A stretch of 64,000 bases of DNA from Ptiloglossa arizonensis (Eukaryota > Arthropoda > Insecta > Hymenoptera > Colletidae): the NCBI RefSeq assembly GCF_051014685.1, contig NW_027478717.1:434001-498000 (forward strand), given 5' to 3'. The notes below the pieces were generated by a model that saw only the letters and a list, made by a program, of their open reading frames with translations, had not been told where the DNA came from and ran no database searches. Positions 23,331 through 37,600 of this stretch are shown piece after piece. Both the position numbers and the translations under genes were made by a program. Within the stretch, counting starts at the first letter, position 1. Each line of letters starts with the position of its first letter.

Positions 23331-26300
23331 GTTCAATCCGTTCGCGAGAAATGGGAGTTTGAAGCTAAGAAATGGTTAAGAAGACAACAAATTTTTCGCA
23401 CTTCTGCTGCTCCAAACGCTTAACCAGAATGGCCTAGGGAAAAAATACACATACCGTTGTAATCGGGCGAGTTTCTACTTTCAGACGCAACAGGAATTTT
23501 TGGGTTAGGTCAATCCGTTCGCGAGATATGGGAGTTTGAAGCCAAGAAATGGTTGAGAATGCAAACAATTTTTCGCTATTCTGCTGCTCCAAACTCTTAA
23601 CCAGAATGGGCTAGGGAAAAAATACTCATACCGTTGTAATCGGGCGAGTTTCTACTTTCACACGCAACAGGAATTTTTGGGTTAGGTCTATCCGTTCGCG
23701 AGATATGGGAGTTTGAAGCCAAGAAATGGTTGAGAAGGCATACAATTTTTGGTAATTCTGCTGATCCAAACGCTTAACCAGAATGCCCTAGGGAAAAAAT
23801 ATACATACCGCTGTAGTCGGGCGAGTTTATACTTTCAGATGCAATAGGAATTTTTGGGTTAGGTCAATCCGTTCGCGAGATATGGGAGTTTGAAGCTAAG
23901 AAATGGTAAAGAAGACAACAAATTGTTCGCACTACTGCTGCTGCAAACGCTTAACTAGAATGGCCTAGGGAAAAAATACACATTCCGGTGTAATCGGGCG
24001 AGTCTCTACTTTCAGACGCATCAGGAACTTTTGGGTTAGGTCAATCCGTTCGCGTGATATGGGAGTTTGAAGCCAAGAAATGGTTGAGAAGGCAAAAAAT
24101 TTTTCGGAATTCTGCTGCTCCAAACCCTTAACCAGAATTGCCTAGGGAAAAAATACACATACCGCTGTAATCGGGCGAGTTTCTACTTTCAGGTGCAACA
24201 GGCATTTTTGGGTTAGGTCAATCCGTTCGCGATATATGGGAGTTTGAAGCCAAGAAATCGTTGAGAAGGCACAAAATTTTTCGCAATTCTGCTGCTCCAA
24301 ACGCTTAACCAGAATTGCCTAGGGAAAAAATACACATACCGCTGTAATCGGGCGAGTTTCTACTTTCAGATGCAATAGGAATTTTTGGGTTAGGTCAATC
24401 CGTTCGCGAGATATGGGAGTTTGAACCCAAGAAATGGTTGAGAAGGTAAAACATTTTTTGCAATTCTGCTGCTCCAAACGCTTAACCAGAATGCCCTAGG
24501 GAAAAAATACGCATATCGTTGTAATCGGGCGAGTTTCTACTTTCAGATGCAATAGGAATTTTTGGGTTACGTCAATCCGTTCGCGAGATTTGGGAGTTTG
24601 AAGCGAAGAAATGGTTGAGAAGACAATAAATTTTTCGCACTTCTGCTGCTCCAATCGCGTAACCAGAATGGCCTAAGGGAAAAATACACGTACCGTTGTA
24701 ATCGGGCGAGTTTCTACATTCAGATGCAATAGGAATTTTTGGGTTACGTCAATCCGTTCGCGAGATTTGGGAGTTTGAAGCTAAGAAATGGTTGAGAAGA
24801 CAACAAATTTTTCGCAATTCTGCTGCTCCAAACGCTTAACCAGAATGGCCTAGGGAGAAAATACACATACCGCTGTAATCGGGCGAGTTTCTACTTTCAG
24901 ATGCAATAGGAATTTTTGGGTTAGGTCAATCCGTTCGCGAGATATGGGACTTTGGAGCTAAGAAATGGTTGAGAAGACAACAAATTTTTCGCAATTCTGC
25001 TGCTCCAAACGCTTAACCAGAATGGGCTAGGGAAAAAATACACGTACCGTTGTAATCGGGCGAGTTTCTACTTTCACACGCAACAGGAATTTTTGGGTTA
25101 GGTCAATCTGTTCGCGAGATATGGGAGTTTGAAGCCAAGAAATGGTTGAGAAGACAACAAATTTTTCGCAATTCTGCTGCTCCAAACGCTTAACCAGAAT
25201 GGCCTAGGGAGAAAATACACATACCGCTGTAATCGGGCGAGTTTCTACTTTCACACGCAACAGGAATTTTTGGGTTAGGTCGATCCGTCCGCGAGATATG
25301 GGAGTTTGAAGCCAAGAAATGGTTGAGGAGTCAAAAAATTTTTCGCAATTCTGCTGCTCCAAACGCTTAACCAGAATGGCCTATGGAAAAAATACACATA
25401 CCGTTGTAATCGGGCGAGTTTCTACTTTCAGATGCAACAGGAATTTTTGGGTTAGGTCAATCCGTTCGCGAGATATGGGAGTTTGAAGCCAAGAAATGGT
25501 TGAGAGGACAAAAAATTTTTCGCAATTCTGCTGCTCCAAACGCTTAACCAGAATGGCCTATGGAAAAAATACACATACCGTTGTAATCGGGCGAGTTTCT
25601 ACTTTCAGATGCAACAGGAATTTTTGGGTTAGGTCAATCCGTTCGCGAAATATGGGAGTTTGAATGCAAGAAATGGTTGAGAAGGCAAAAAATTTTTCGC
25701 AATTCTGCTGCTCCAAACCCTTAACCAGAATTGCCTAGGGAAAAAATACACATACCGCTGTAATCGGACGAGTTTATACTTTCAGATGCAATAGGAATAT
25801 TTGGGTTAGGTCCATCTGTTCGCTAGATATGGCAGTTTGAAGCCAAGAAATGGTTGAGAAGGCAAAAAATTTTTCGGAATTCTGCTGCTCGAAACGCTTA
25901 ACCAGAATGGCCTAGGGAAAAAATACAAATACCGTTGTAATCGGCGAGTTTCTACTTTCAGGTGCAACAGGAATTTTTGGGTTAGGTCAATCCGTTCGCG
26001 ATATATGGGAGTTTGAAGCCAAGAAATGGTTGAGAAGGCAAAAAATTTTTCGCAATTCTGCTGCTCCAAACGCTTAACCAGAATTGCCTAGGGAAAAAAT
26101 ACACATACCGCTGTAATCGGGCGAGTTTCTACTTTCAGATGCAATAGGAATTTTTGGGTTAGGTCAATCCGTTCGCGAGATATGGGAGTTTGAAGCCAAG
26201 AAATGGTTGAGAAGGTAAAACATTTTTTGCAATTCTGCTGCTCCAAACGCTTAACCAGAATGCCCTAGGGAAAAAATACGCATATCGTTGTAATCGGGCG

Positions 26301-27046
26301 AGTTTCTACTTTCAGATGCAATAGGAATTTTTGGGTTACGTCAATCCGTTCGCGAGATTTGGGAGTTTGAAGCGAAGAAATGGTTGAGAAGACAATAAAT
26401 TTTTCGCACTTCTGCTGCTCCAATCGCGTAACCAGAATGGCCTAAGGGAAAAATACACGTACCGTTGTAATCGGGCGAGTTTCTACATTCAGATGCAATA
26501 GGAATTTTTGGGTTACGTCAATCCGTTCGCGAGATTTGGGAGTTTGAAGCTAAGAAATGGTTGAGAAGACAACAAATTTTTCGCAATTCTGCTGCTCCAA
26601 ACGCTTAACCAGAATGGCCTAGGGAGAAAATACACATACCGCTGTAATCGGGCGAGTTTCTACTTTCAGATGCAATAGGAATTTTTGGGTTAGGTCAATC
26701 CGTTCGCGAGATATGGGACTTTGGAGCTAAGAAATGGTTGAGAAGACAACAAATTTTTCGCAATTCTGCTGCTCCAAACGCTTAACCAGAATGAGCTAGG
26801 GAAAAAATACACGTACCGTTGTAATCGGGCGAGTTTCTTCTTTCACACGCAACAGGAATTTTTGGGTTAGGTCAATCCGTCCGCCAGATGTGGGAGTTTG
26901 AAACCAAGAAATGGTTGAGAAGACAAAAAATTTTTCGCAATTCTGCTGCTCCAAACGCTTAACCAGAATGGCCTATGGAAAAAATACACATACCGTTGTA
27001 ATCGGGCGAGTTTCTACTTTCAGATGCAACAGGAATTTTTGGGTTA
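23331..27046. repeat. Module S2 of superunit 1 (3716 bp, 21 monomers)
   Basis: It repeats the module order of S1 almost base for base but lacks the 7-monomer duplication. GAATTC sites of the CGGAATTCTGC class lie at 24107 and 25877. Near 26840 it gains a CGAGTTTCTTCTTTCACACG monomer with CGTCCGCCAGATGTGGG, then returns to a module start at 27047. That start differs slightly: GGAATTTTTGGGTTAGTTC here versus GAAATTTTTGGGTTAGTTC at the S1 and S2 starts, with AAATGTTTAAG instead of AAATGGTTAAG. Confidence 0.87.
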
Positions 27047-30000
27047 GTTCAATCCGTTCGCGAGAAATGGGAGTTTGAAGCTAAGAAATGTTTAAGAAGA
27101 CAACAAATTTTTCGCACTTCTGCTGCTCCAAACGCTTAACCAGAATGGCCTAGGGAAAAAATACACATACCGTTGTAATCGGGCGAGTTTCTACTTTCAG
27201 ACGCAACAGGAATTTTTGGGTTAGGTCAATCCGTTCGCGAGATATGGGAGTTTGAAGCCAAGAAATGGTTGAGAATGCAAACAATTTTTCGCTATTCTGC
27301 TGCTCCAAACTCTTAACCAGAATGGGCTAGGGAAAAAATACTCATACCGTTGTAATCGGGCGAGTTTCTACTTTCACACGCAACAGGAATTTTTGGGTTA
27401 GGTCTATCCGTTCGCGAGATATGGGAGTTTGAAGCCAAGAAATGGTTGAGAAGGCATACAATTTTTGGTAATTCTGCTGATCCAAACGCTTAACCAGAAT
27501 GCCCTAGGGAAAAAATATACATACCGCTGTAGTCGGGCGAGTTTATACTTTCAGATGCAATAGGAATTTTTGGGTTACGTCAATCCGTTCGCGAGATATG
27601 GGAGTTTGAAGCTAAGAAATGGTAAAGAAGACAACAAATTGTTCGCACTACTGCTGCTGCAAACGCTTAACTAGAATGGCCTAGGGAAAAAATACACATT
27701 CCGGTGTAATCGGGCGAGTCTCTACTTTCAGACGCATCAGGAACTTTTGGGTTAGGTCAATCCGTTCGCGTGATATGGGAGTTTGAAGCCAAGAAATGGT
27801 TGAGAAGGCAAAAAATTTTTCGGAATTCTGCTGCTCCAAACCCTTAACCAGAATTGCCTAGGGAAAAAATACACATACCGCTGTAATCGGGCGAGTTTCT
27901 ACTTTCAGGTGCAACAGGCATTTTTGGGTTAGGTCAATCCGTTCGCGATATATGGGAGTTTGAAGCCAAGAAATCGTTGAGAAGGCACAAAATTTTTCGC
28001 AATTCTGCTGCTCCAAACGCTTAACCAGAATTGCCTAGGGAAAAAATACACATACCGCTGTAATCGGGCGAGTTTCTACTTTCAGATGCAATAGGAATTT
28101 TTGGGTTAGGTCAATCCGTTCGCGAGATATGGGAGTTTGAAGCCAAGAAATGGTTGAGAAGGTAAAACATTTTTTGCAATTCTGCTGCTCCAAACGCTTA
28201 ACCAGAATGCCCTAGGGAAAAAATACGCATATCGTTGTAATCGGGCGAGTTTCTACTTTCAGATGCAATAGGAATTTTTGGGTTACGTCAATCCGTTCGC
28301 GAGATTTGGGAGTTTGAAGCGAAGAAATGGTTGAGAAGACAATAAATTTTTCGCACTTCTGCTGCTCCAATCGCGTAACCAGAATGGCCTAAGGGAAAAA
28401 TACACGTACCGTTGTAATCGGGCGAGTTTCTACATTCAGATGCAATAGGAATTTTTGGGTTACGTCAATCCGTTCGCGAGATTTGGGAGTTTGAAGCTAA
28501 GAAATGGTTGAGAAGACAACAAATTTTTCGCAATTCTGCTGCTCCAAACGCTTAACCAGAATGGCCTAGGGAGAAAATACACATACCGCTGTAATCGGGC
28601 GAGTTTCTACTTTCAGATGCAAGAGGAATTTTTGGGTTAGGTCAATCCGTTCGCGAGATATGGGACTTTGGAGCTAAGAAATGGTTGAGAAGACAACAAA
28701 TTTTTCGCAATTGTGCTGCTCCAAACGCTTAACCAGAATGGGCTAGGGAAAAAATACACGTACCGTTGTAATCGGGCGAGTTTCTTCTTTCACACGCAAC
28801 AGGAATTTTTGGGTTAGGTCAATCCGTCCGCCAGATATGGGAGTTTGAAACCAAGAAATGGTTGAGAAGACAAAAAATTTTTCGCAATTCTGCTGCTCCA
28901 AACGCTTAACCAGAATGGCCTATGGAAAAAATACACATACCGTTGTAATCGGGCGAGTTTCTACTTTCAGATGCTACTGGAATCTTTGGGTTAGGTCAAT
29001 CCGTTCGCGAGATATGGGAGTTTGAAGCCAAGAAATGGTTGAGAAGGCAAAACATTTTTCGCAATTCTGCTGCTCCAAACGCTTAACCAGAATGGCCTAT
29101 GGAAAAAATACGCATATCGTTATAATCGGGCGAGTTTCTACTTTCAGACGCTGCAGGAATTTTTGGGTTTGGTCAATCCGTTCGCGAGATATGGGACTTT
29201 GAAGCTAAGAAATGGTTGAGAAGACAACAAATTTTTCGCAATTCTGCTGCTCCAAACGCTTAACCAGAATGGGCTAGGGAAAAAATACACGTACCGTTGT
29301 AATCGGGCGAGTTTCTACTTTCACACGCAACAGGAATTTTTGGGTTAGGTCGATCCGTCCGCGAGATATGGGAGTTTGAAGCCAAGAAATGGTTGAGGAG
29401 ACAAAAAATTTTTCGCAATTCTGCTGCTCCAAACGCTTAACCAGAATGGCCTATGGAAAAAATACACATACCGTTGTAATCGGGCGAGTTTCTACTTTCA
29501 GATGCAACAGGAATTTTTGGGTTAGGTCAATCCGTTCGCGAGATATGGGAGTTTGAAGCCAAGAAATGGTTGAGAGGACAAAAAATTTTTCGCAATTCTG
29601 CTGCTCCAAACGCTTAACCAGAATGGCCTATGGAAAAAATACACATACCGTTGTAATCGGGCGAGTTTCTACTTTCAGATGCAACAGGAATTTTTGGGTT
29701 AGGTCAATCCGTTCGCGAAATATGGGAGTTTGAATGCAAGAAATGGTTGAGAAGGCAAAAAATTTTTCGCAATTCTGCTGCTCCAAACCCTTAACCAGAA
29801 TTGCCTAGGGAAAAAATACACATACCGCTGTAATCGGACGAGTTTATACTTTCAGATGCAATAGGAATATTTGGGTTAGGTCCATCTGTTCGCTAGATAT
29901 GGCAGTTTGAAGCCAAGAAATGGTTGAGAAGGCAAAAAATTTTTCGGAATTCTGCTGCTCGAAACGCTTAACCAGAATGGCCTAGGGAAAAAATACAAAT

Positions 30001-31319
30001 ACCGTTGTAATCGGCGAGTTTCTACTTTCAGGTGCAACAGGAATTTTTGGGTTAGGTCAATCCGTTCGCGATATATGGGAGTTTGAAGCCAAGAAATGGT
30101 TGAGAAGGCAAAAAATTTTTCGCAATTCTGCTGCTCCAAACGCTTAACCAGAATTGCCTAGGGAAAAAATACACATACCGCTGTAATCGGGCGAGTTTCT
30201 ACTTTCAGATGCAATAGGAATTTTTGGGTTAGGTCAATCCGTTCGCGAGATATGGGAGTTTGAAGCCAAGAAATGGTTGAGAAGGTAAAACATTTTTTGC
30301 AATTCTGCTGCTCCAAACGCTTAACCAGAATGCCCTAGGGAAAAAATACGCATATCGTTGTAATCGGGCGAGTTTCTACTTTCAGATGCAATAGGAATTT
30401 TTGGGTTACGTCAATCCGTTCGCGAGATTTGGGAGTTTGAAGCGAAGAAATGGTTGAGCAGACAATAAATTTTTCGCACTTCTGCTGCTCCAATCGCGTA
30501 ACCAGAATGGCCTAAGGGAAAAATACACGTACCGTTGTAATCGGGCGAGTTTCTACATTCAGATGCAATAGGAATTTTTGGGTTACGTCAATCCGTTCGC
30601 GAGATTTGGGAGTTTGAAGCTAAGAAATGGTTGAGAAGACAACAAATTTTTCGCAATTCTGCTGCTCCAAACGCTTAACCAGAATGGCCTAGGGAGAAAA
30701 TACACATACCGCTGTAATCGGGCGAGTTTCTACTTTCAGATGCAATAGGAATTTTTGGGTTAGGTCAATCCGTTCGCGAGATATGGGACTTTGGAGCTAA
30801 GAAATGGTTGAGAAGACAACAAATTTTTCGCAATTCTGCTGCTCCAAACGCTTAACCAGAATGGGCTAGGGAAAAAATACACGTACCGTTGTAATCGGGC
30901 GAGTTTCTTCTTTCACACGCAACAGGAATTTTTGGGTTAGGTCAATCCGTCCGCCAGATATGGGAGTTTGAAACCAAGAAATGGTTGAGAAGACAAAAAA
31001 TTTTTCGCAATTCTGCTGCTCCAAACGCTTAACCAGAATGGCCTATGGAAAAAATACACATACCGTTGTAATCGGGCGAGTTTCTACTTTCAGATGCTAC
31101 TGGAATTTTTGGGTTAGGTCAATCCGTTCGCGAGATATGGGAGTTTGAAGCCAAGAAATGGTTGAGAAGGCAAAACATTTTTCGCAATTCTGCTGCTCCA
31201 AACGCTTAACCAGAATGGCCTATGGAAAAAATACGCATATCGTTATAATCGGGCGAGTTTCTACTTTCAGACGCTGCAGGAATTTTTGGGTTTGGTCAAT
31301 CCGTTCGCGAGATATGGGA
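27047..31319. repeat. Module S3 of superunit 1
   Basis: This is the third module, again with GCAAACAATTTTTCGC, CATACAATTTTTGG and GGTAAAGAAGACAAC in order. It carries the 12-monomer sub-repeat listed separately. It ends near 31320, where a core monomer with GACGCTGCAGGAATTTTT is followed directly by a linker-end monomer with GCTGCTTCAAACGC (as at 16988 onward). From 31320 to 31622 the sequence repeats 16988-17290, so superunit 2 starts without the long linker that precedes superunits 1 and 3. Confidence 0.85.
28135..30257. repeat. 12-monomer sub-repeat (2123 bp) in superunit 1
   Basis: The GGTAAAACATTTTTTGC monomer begins at 28135 and 30258, 2123 bp apart (12 x 177 minus the single deletion of the AATCGGCGAG monomer). 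After 30258 the repeat continues for about six monomers before the switch at 31320. The unit passes through CCAATCGCGTAACC, GGGACTTTGGAGCTAAG, CGTCCGCCAGATATGGG, GATGCTACTGGAAT, GACGCTGCAGGAAT, GGTCGATCCGTCCGCG and the 176-bp monomer. A private variant is GGAATCTTTGGG near 28980. Confidence 0.88.
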
Positions 31320-31622
31320 CTTTGAAGCTAAGAAATGGTTGAGAAGACAACAAATTTTTCGCAATTCTGCTGCTTCAAACGCTTAACCAGAATGGGCTAG
31401 GGAAAAAATACACGTACCGTTGTAATCGGGCGAGTTTCTACTTTCACACGCAACAGGAATTTTTGGGTTAGGTCAATCCGTCCGCGAGATATGGGAGTTT
31501 GAAACCAAGAAATGGTTGAGAAGACAAAAAATTTTTCGCAATTCTGCTGCTCCAAACGCTTAACCAGAATGGCCTATGGAAAAAATACACATACCGTTGT
31601 AATCGGGCGAGTTTCTACTTTC

Positions 31623-34600
31623 AGACGCTACTGGAATCTTTGGGTTATGTCAATCCGTTCGCGAGATATGGGAGATTGAAGCCAAGAAATGGTTGAGAAG
31701 GCAAAACATTTTTCGCAATTCTGCTGCTCCAAACGCTTAACCAGAATGGCCTAGGGAAAAAATACACATACCGTTGTAATCGGGCGAGTTTCTACTTTCA
31801 GACGCAATAGGAATTTTTAGGTTAGGACAATCCGTCCGCGAGATATGGGAGTTTGAAGACAAGAAATGTTTGAGAAGGCAAAAAATTTTTCGCAATTCTG
31901 CTGCTCCAAACCCTTAACCAGAATTGCCTAGGGAAAAAATACACATACCGCTGTAATCGGGCGAATTTCTACTTTCAGATGCAATAGGAATTTTTGGGTT
32001 AGGTCAATCCGTTCGCGAGATATGGGAGTTTGAAGCCAAGAAGTGGTTGAGAAGGCAAAAGGTTTTTCGCAATTCTGCTGCTCCAAACGCTTAACCAGAA
32101 TGGCTTAGGGGAAAAATACGCATATCTTTGTAATCGGGTGAGTTTCTACTTTCAGACGCAGCAGGAACTTCTGGGTTTGGTCAATCTGTTCGCGAGATAT
32201 GGGAGTTTGAAGCCAAGAAATGGTTGAGAAGGCAAAAATTTTTTCGCAATTCTGCTGCTCCAAACGCTTAACCAGAATGGCCTAGGGAAAAAATACACAT
32301 ACCGTTGTAATCGGGCGAGTTTCTACTTTCAGATCCAACAGGAATTTTTGGGTTAGTTCAATCCGTTCGCGAGAAATGGGTGTTTGAAGCTAAGAAATGG
32401 TTAAGAAGACAACAAATTTTTCGCACTTCTGCTGCTCCAAACGCTTAACCAGAATGGCCTAGGGGAAAAATACATATACCGTTGTAATCGGGCGAGTTTC
32501 TACTCTCAATCGCAACAGGAATTTTTGGGTTAGGTCAATCCGTTCGCGAGATATGGGAGTTTGAAGCCAAGAAATGGTTGAGAGTGCAAACAATTTTTCG
32601 CTATTCTGCTGCTCCAAACTCTTAACCAGAATGGGCTAGGGAAAAAATACACATACCGTTGTAATCGGGCGAGTTTCTACTTTCACACGCAACAGGAATT
32701 TTTGGGTTAGGTCTATCCGTTCGCGAGATATGGGAGTTTGAAACCAAGAAATGGTTGAGAAGGCATACAATTTTTGGTAATTCTGCTGACCCAAACGTTT
32801 AACCAGAATGCCCTAGGGAAAAAATATACACACCGCTGTAGTCGGGCGAGTTTATACTTTCAGATTCAATAGGAATTTTTGGGTTAGGTCCATCCGTTCG
32901 CTAGATATGGCAGTTTGAAGCCAAGAAATGGTTGAGAAGGCAAAAAATTTTTCGCAATTCTGCTGCTCCAAACCCTTAACCAGAATTGCCTAGGGAAAAA
33001 ATACACATACCTCTGTAATCGGGCGAGTTTCTACTTTCAGATGCAACAGGAATTTTTGGGTTAGGTCAATCCGTTCGCGAGATATGGGAGTTTGAAGCCA
33101 AGAAATGGTTGAGAAGGCAAAAGATTTTTCGCAATTCTGCTGCTCCAAACGCTTAACCAGAATGGATTAGGGGAAAAATACGCATATCGTTGTAATCGGG
33201 TGAGTTTCTACTTTCAGACGCAGCAGGAACTTCTGGGTTTGGTCAATCTGTTCGCGAGATATGGGAGTTTGAAGCCAAGAAATGGTTGAGAAGGCAAAAA
33301 TTTTTTCGCAATTCTGCTGCTCCAAACGCTTAACCAGAATGGCCTAGGGAAAAAACACACATACCGTTGTAATCGGGCGAGTTTCTACTTTCAGATGCAA
33401 CAGAAATTTTTGGGTTAGTTCAATCCGTTCGCGAGAAATGGGAGTTTGAAGCTAAGAAATGGTTAAGAAGACAACAAATTTTTCGCACTTCTGCTGCTCC
33501 AAACGCTTAACCAGAATGGCCTAGGGAAAAAATACACATACCGTTGTAATCGGGCGAGTTTCTACTTTCAGACGCAACAGGAATTTTTGGGTTAGGTCAA
33601 TCCGTTCGCGAGATATGGGAGTTTGAAGCCAAGAAATGGTTGAGAATGCAAACAATTTTTCGCTATTCTGCTGCTCCAAACTCTTAACCAGAATGGGCTA
33701 GGGAAAAAATACTCATACCGTTGTAATCGGGCGAGTTTCTACTTTCACACGCAACAGGAATTTTTGGGTTAGGTCTATCCGTTCGGGAGATATGGGAGTT
33801 TGAAGCCAAGAAATGGTTGAGAAGGCATACAATTTTTGGTAATTCTGCTGATCCAAACGCTTAACCAGAATGCCCTAGGGAAAAAATATACATACCGCTG
33901 TAGTCGGGCGAGTTTATACTTTCAGATGCAATAGGAATTTTTGGGTTAGGTCAATCCGTTCGCGAGATATGGGAGTTTGAAGCTAAGAAATGGTAAAGAA
34001 GACAACAAATTGTTCGCACTACTGCTGCTGCAAACGCTTAACTAGAATGGCCTAGGGAAAAAATACACATTCCGGTGTAATCGGGCGAGTCTCTACTTTC
34101 AGACGCATCAGGAACTTTTGGGTTAGGTCAATCCGTTCGCGTGATATGGGAGTTTGAAGCCAAGAAATGGTTGAGAAGGCAAAAAATTTTTCGGAATTCT
34201 GCTGCTCCAAACCCTTAACCAGAATTGCCTAGGGAAAAAATACACATACCGCTGTAATCGGGCGAGTTTCTACTTTCAGGTGCAACAGGCATTTTTGGGT
34301 TAGGTCAATCCGTTCGCGATATATGGGAGTTTGAAGCCAAGAAATCGTTGAGAAGGCACAAAATTTTTCGCAATTCTGCTGCTCCAAACGCTTAACCAGA
34401 ATTGCCTAGGGAAAAAATACACATACCGCTGTAATCGGGCGAGTTTCTACTTTCAGATGCAATAGGAATTTTTGGGTTAGGTCAATCCGTTCGCGAGATA
34501 TGGGAGTTTGAACCCAAGAAATGGTTGAGAAGGTAAAACATTTTTTGCAATTTTGCTGCTCCAAACGCTTAACCAGAATGCCCTAGGGAAAAAATACGCA

Positions 34601-37600
34601 TATCGTTGTAATCGGGCGAGTTTCTACTTTCAGATGCAATAGGAATTTTTGGGTTACGTCAATCCGTTCGCGAGATTTGGGAGTTTGAAGCGAAGAAATG
34701 GTTGAGAAGACAATAAATTTTTCGCACTTCTGCTGCTCCAATCGCGTAACCAGAATGGCCTAAGGGAAAAATACACGTACCGTTGTAATCGGGCGAGTTT
34801 CTACATTCAGATGCAATAGGAATTTTTGGGTTACGTCAATCCGTTCGCGAGACTTGGGAGTTTGAAGCTAAGAAATGGTTGAGAAGACAACAAATTTTTC
34901 GCAATTCTGCTGCTCCAAACGCTTAACCAGAATGGCCTAGGGAGAAAATACACATACCGCTGTAATCGGGCGAGTTTCTACTTTCAGATGCAATAGGAAT
35001 TTTTGGGTTAGGTCAATCCGTTCGCGAGATATGGGACTTTGGAGCTAAGAAATGGTTGAGAAGACAACAAATTTTTCGCAATTCTGCTGCTCCAAACGCT
35101 TAACCAGAATGGGCTAGGGAAAAAATACACGTACCGTTGTAATCGGGCGAGTTTCTACTTTCACACGCAACAGGAATTTTTGGGTTAGGTCAATCCGTTC
35201 GCGAGATATGGGAGTTTGAAGCCAAGAAATGGTTGAGAAGACAACAAATTTTTCGCAATTCTGCTGCTCCAAACGCTTAACCAGAATGGCCTAGGGAGAA
35301 AATACACATACCGCTGTAATCGGGCGAGTTTCTACTTTCACACGCAACAGGAATTTTTGGGTTAGGTCGATCCGTCCGCGAGATATGGGAGTTTGAAGCC
35401 AAGAAATGGTTGAGGAGTCAAAAAATTTTTCGCAATTCTGCTGCTCCAAACGCTTAACCAGAATGGCCTATGGAAAAAATACACATACCGTTGTAATCGG
35501 GCGAGTTTCTACTTTCAGATGCAACAGGAATTTTTGGGTTAGGTCAATCCGTTCGCGAGATATGGGAGTTTGAAGCCAAGAAATGGTTGAGAGGACAAAA
35601 AATTTTTCGCAATTCTGCTGCTCCAAACGCTTAACCAGAATGGCCTATGGAAAAAATACACATACCGTTGTAATCGGGCGAGTTTCTACTTTCAGATGCT
35701 ACTGGAATTTTTGGGTTAGGTCAATCCGTTCGCGAGATATGGGAGTTTGAAGCCAAGAAATGGTTGAGAAGGCAAAACATTTTTCGCAATTCTGCTGCTC
35801 CAAACGCTTAACCAGAATGGCCTATGGAAAAAATACGCATATCGTTATAATCGGGCGAGTTTCTACTTTCAGACGCTGCAGGAATTTTTGGGTTTGGTCA
35901 ATCCGTTCGCGAGATATGGGACTTTGAAGCTAAGAAATGGTTGAGAAGACAACAAATTTTTCGCAATTCTGCTGCTCCAAACGCTTAACCAGAATGGGCT
36001 AGGGAAAAAATACACGTACCGTTGTAATCGGGCGAGTTTCTACTTTCACACGCAACAGGAATTTTTGGGTTAGGTCGATCCGTCCGCGAGATATGGGAGT
36101 TTGAAGCCAAGAAATGGTTGAGGAGTCAAAAAATTTTTCGCAATTCTGCTGCTCCAAACGCTTAACCAGAATGGCCTATGGAAAAAATACACATACCGTT
36201 GTAATCGGGCGAGTTTCTACTTTCAGATGCAACAGGAATTTTTGGGTTAGGTCAATCCGTTCGCGAGATATGGGAGTTTGAAGCCAAGAAATGGTTGAGA
36301 GGACAAAAAATTTTTCGCAATTCTGCTGCTCCAAACGCTTAACCAGAATGGCCTATGGAAAAAATACACATACCGTTGTAATCGGGCGAGTTTCTACTTT
36401 CAGATGCAACAGGAATTTTTGGGTTAGGTCAATCCGTTCGCGAAATATGGGAGTTTGAATGCAAGAAATGGTTGAGAAGGCAAAAAATTTTTCGCAATTC
36501 TGCTGCTCCAAACCCTTAACCAGAATTGCCTAGGGAAAAAATACACATACCGCTGTAATCGGACGAGTTTATACTTTCAGATGCAATAGGAATATTTGGG
36601 TTAGGTCCATCTGTTCGCTAGATATGGCAGTTTGAAGCCAAGAAATGGTTGAGAAGGCAAAAAATTTTTCGGAATTCTGCTGCTCGAAACGCTTAACCAG
36701 AATGGCCTAGGGAAAAAATACAAATACCGTTGTAATCGGCGAGTTTCTACTTTCAGGTGCAACAGGAATTTTTGGGTTAGGTCAATCCGTTCGCGATATA
36801 TGGGAGTTTGAAGCCAAGAAATGGTTGAGAAGGCAAAAAATTTTTCGCAATTCTGCTGCTCCAAACGCTTAACCAGAATTGCCTAGGGAAAAAATACACA
36901 TACCGCTGTAATCGGGCGAGTTTCTACTTTCAGATGCAATAGGAATTTTTGGGTTAGGTCAATCCGTTCGCGAGATATGGGAGTTTGAAGCCAAGAAATG
37001 GTTGAGAAGGTAAAACATTTTTTGCAATTCTGCTGCTCCAAACGCTTAACCAGAATGCCCTAGGGAAAAAATACGCATATCGTTGTAATCGGGCGAGTTT
37101 CTACTTTCAGATGCAATAGGAATTTTTGGGTTACGTCAATCCGTTCGCGAGATTTGGGAGTTTGAAGCGAAGAAATGGTTGAGAAGACAATAAATTTTTC
37201 GCACTTCTGCTGCTCCAATCGCGTAACCAGAATGGCCTAAGGGAAAAATACACGTACCGTTGTAATCGGGCGAGTTTCTACATTCAGATGCAATAGGAAT
37301 TTTTGGGTTACGTCAATCCGTTCGCGAGATTTGGGAGTTTGAAGCTAAGAAATGGTTGAGAAGACAACAAATTTTTCGCAATTCTGCTGCTCCAAACGCT
37401 TAACCAGAATGGCCTAGGGAGAAAATACACATACCGCTGTAATCGGGCGAGTTTCTACTTTCAGATGCAATAGGAATTTTTGGGTTAGGTCAATCCGTTC
37501 GCGAGATATGGGACTTTGGAGCTAAGAAATGGTTGAGAAGACAACAAATTTTTCGCAATTCTGCTGCTCCAAACGCTTAACCAGAATGGGCTAGGGAAAA

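Larger units (their letters stand above)
17291..31622. repeat. Superunit 1 (14332 bp, about 81 monomers)
   Basis: It is bounded by the rare monomer carrying AGACGCTACTGGAATCTTTG then GGTTATGTC at 17291; the same monomer starts superunits 2 and 3. Ordered markers are GGAATTTTTAGGTTAGGAC near 17480, GATCCAACAGGAATTTTTGG near 18000, CTACTCTCAG near 18170, and the AAAAAACACACATACCG monomer near 19015. Two-base and one-base differences to superunit 2 occur at 18177-18178 (GA; AT at 32509-32510), 18466 (C; T at 32798) and 18897 (A; C at 33229), so the copies are nearly identical. It contains three modules, starting at 19086, 23331 and 27047. Confidence 0.9.
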
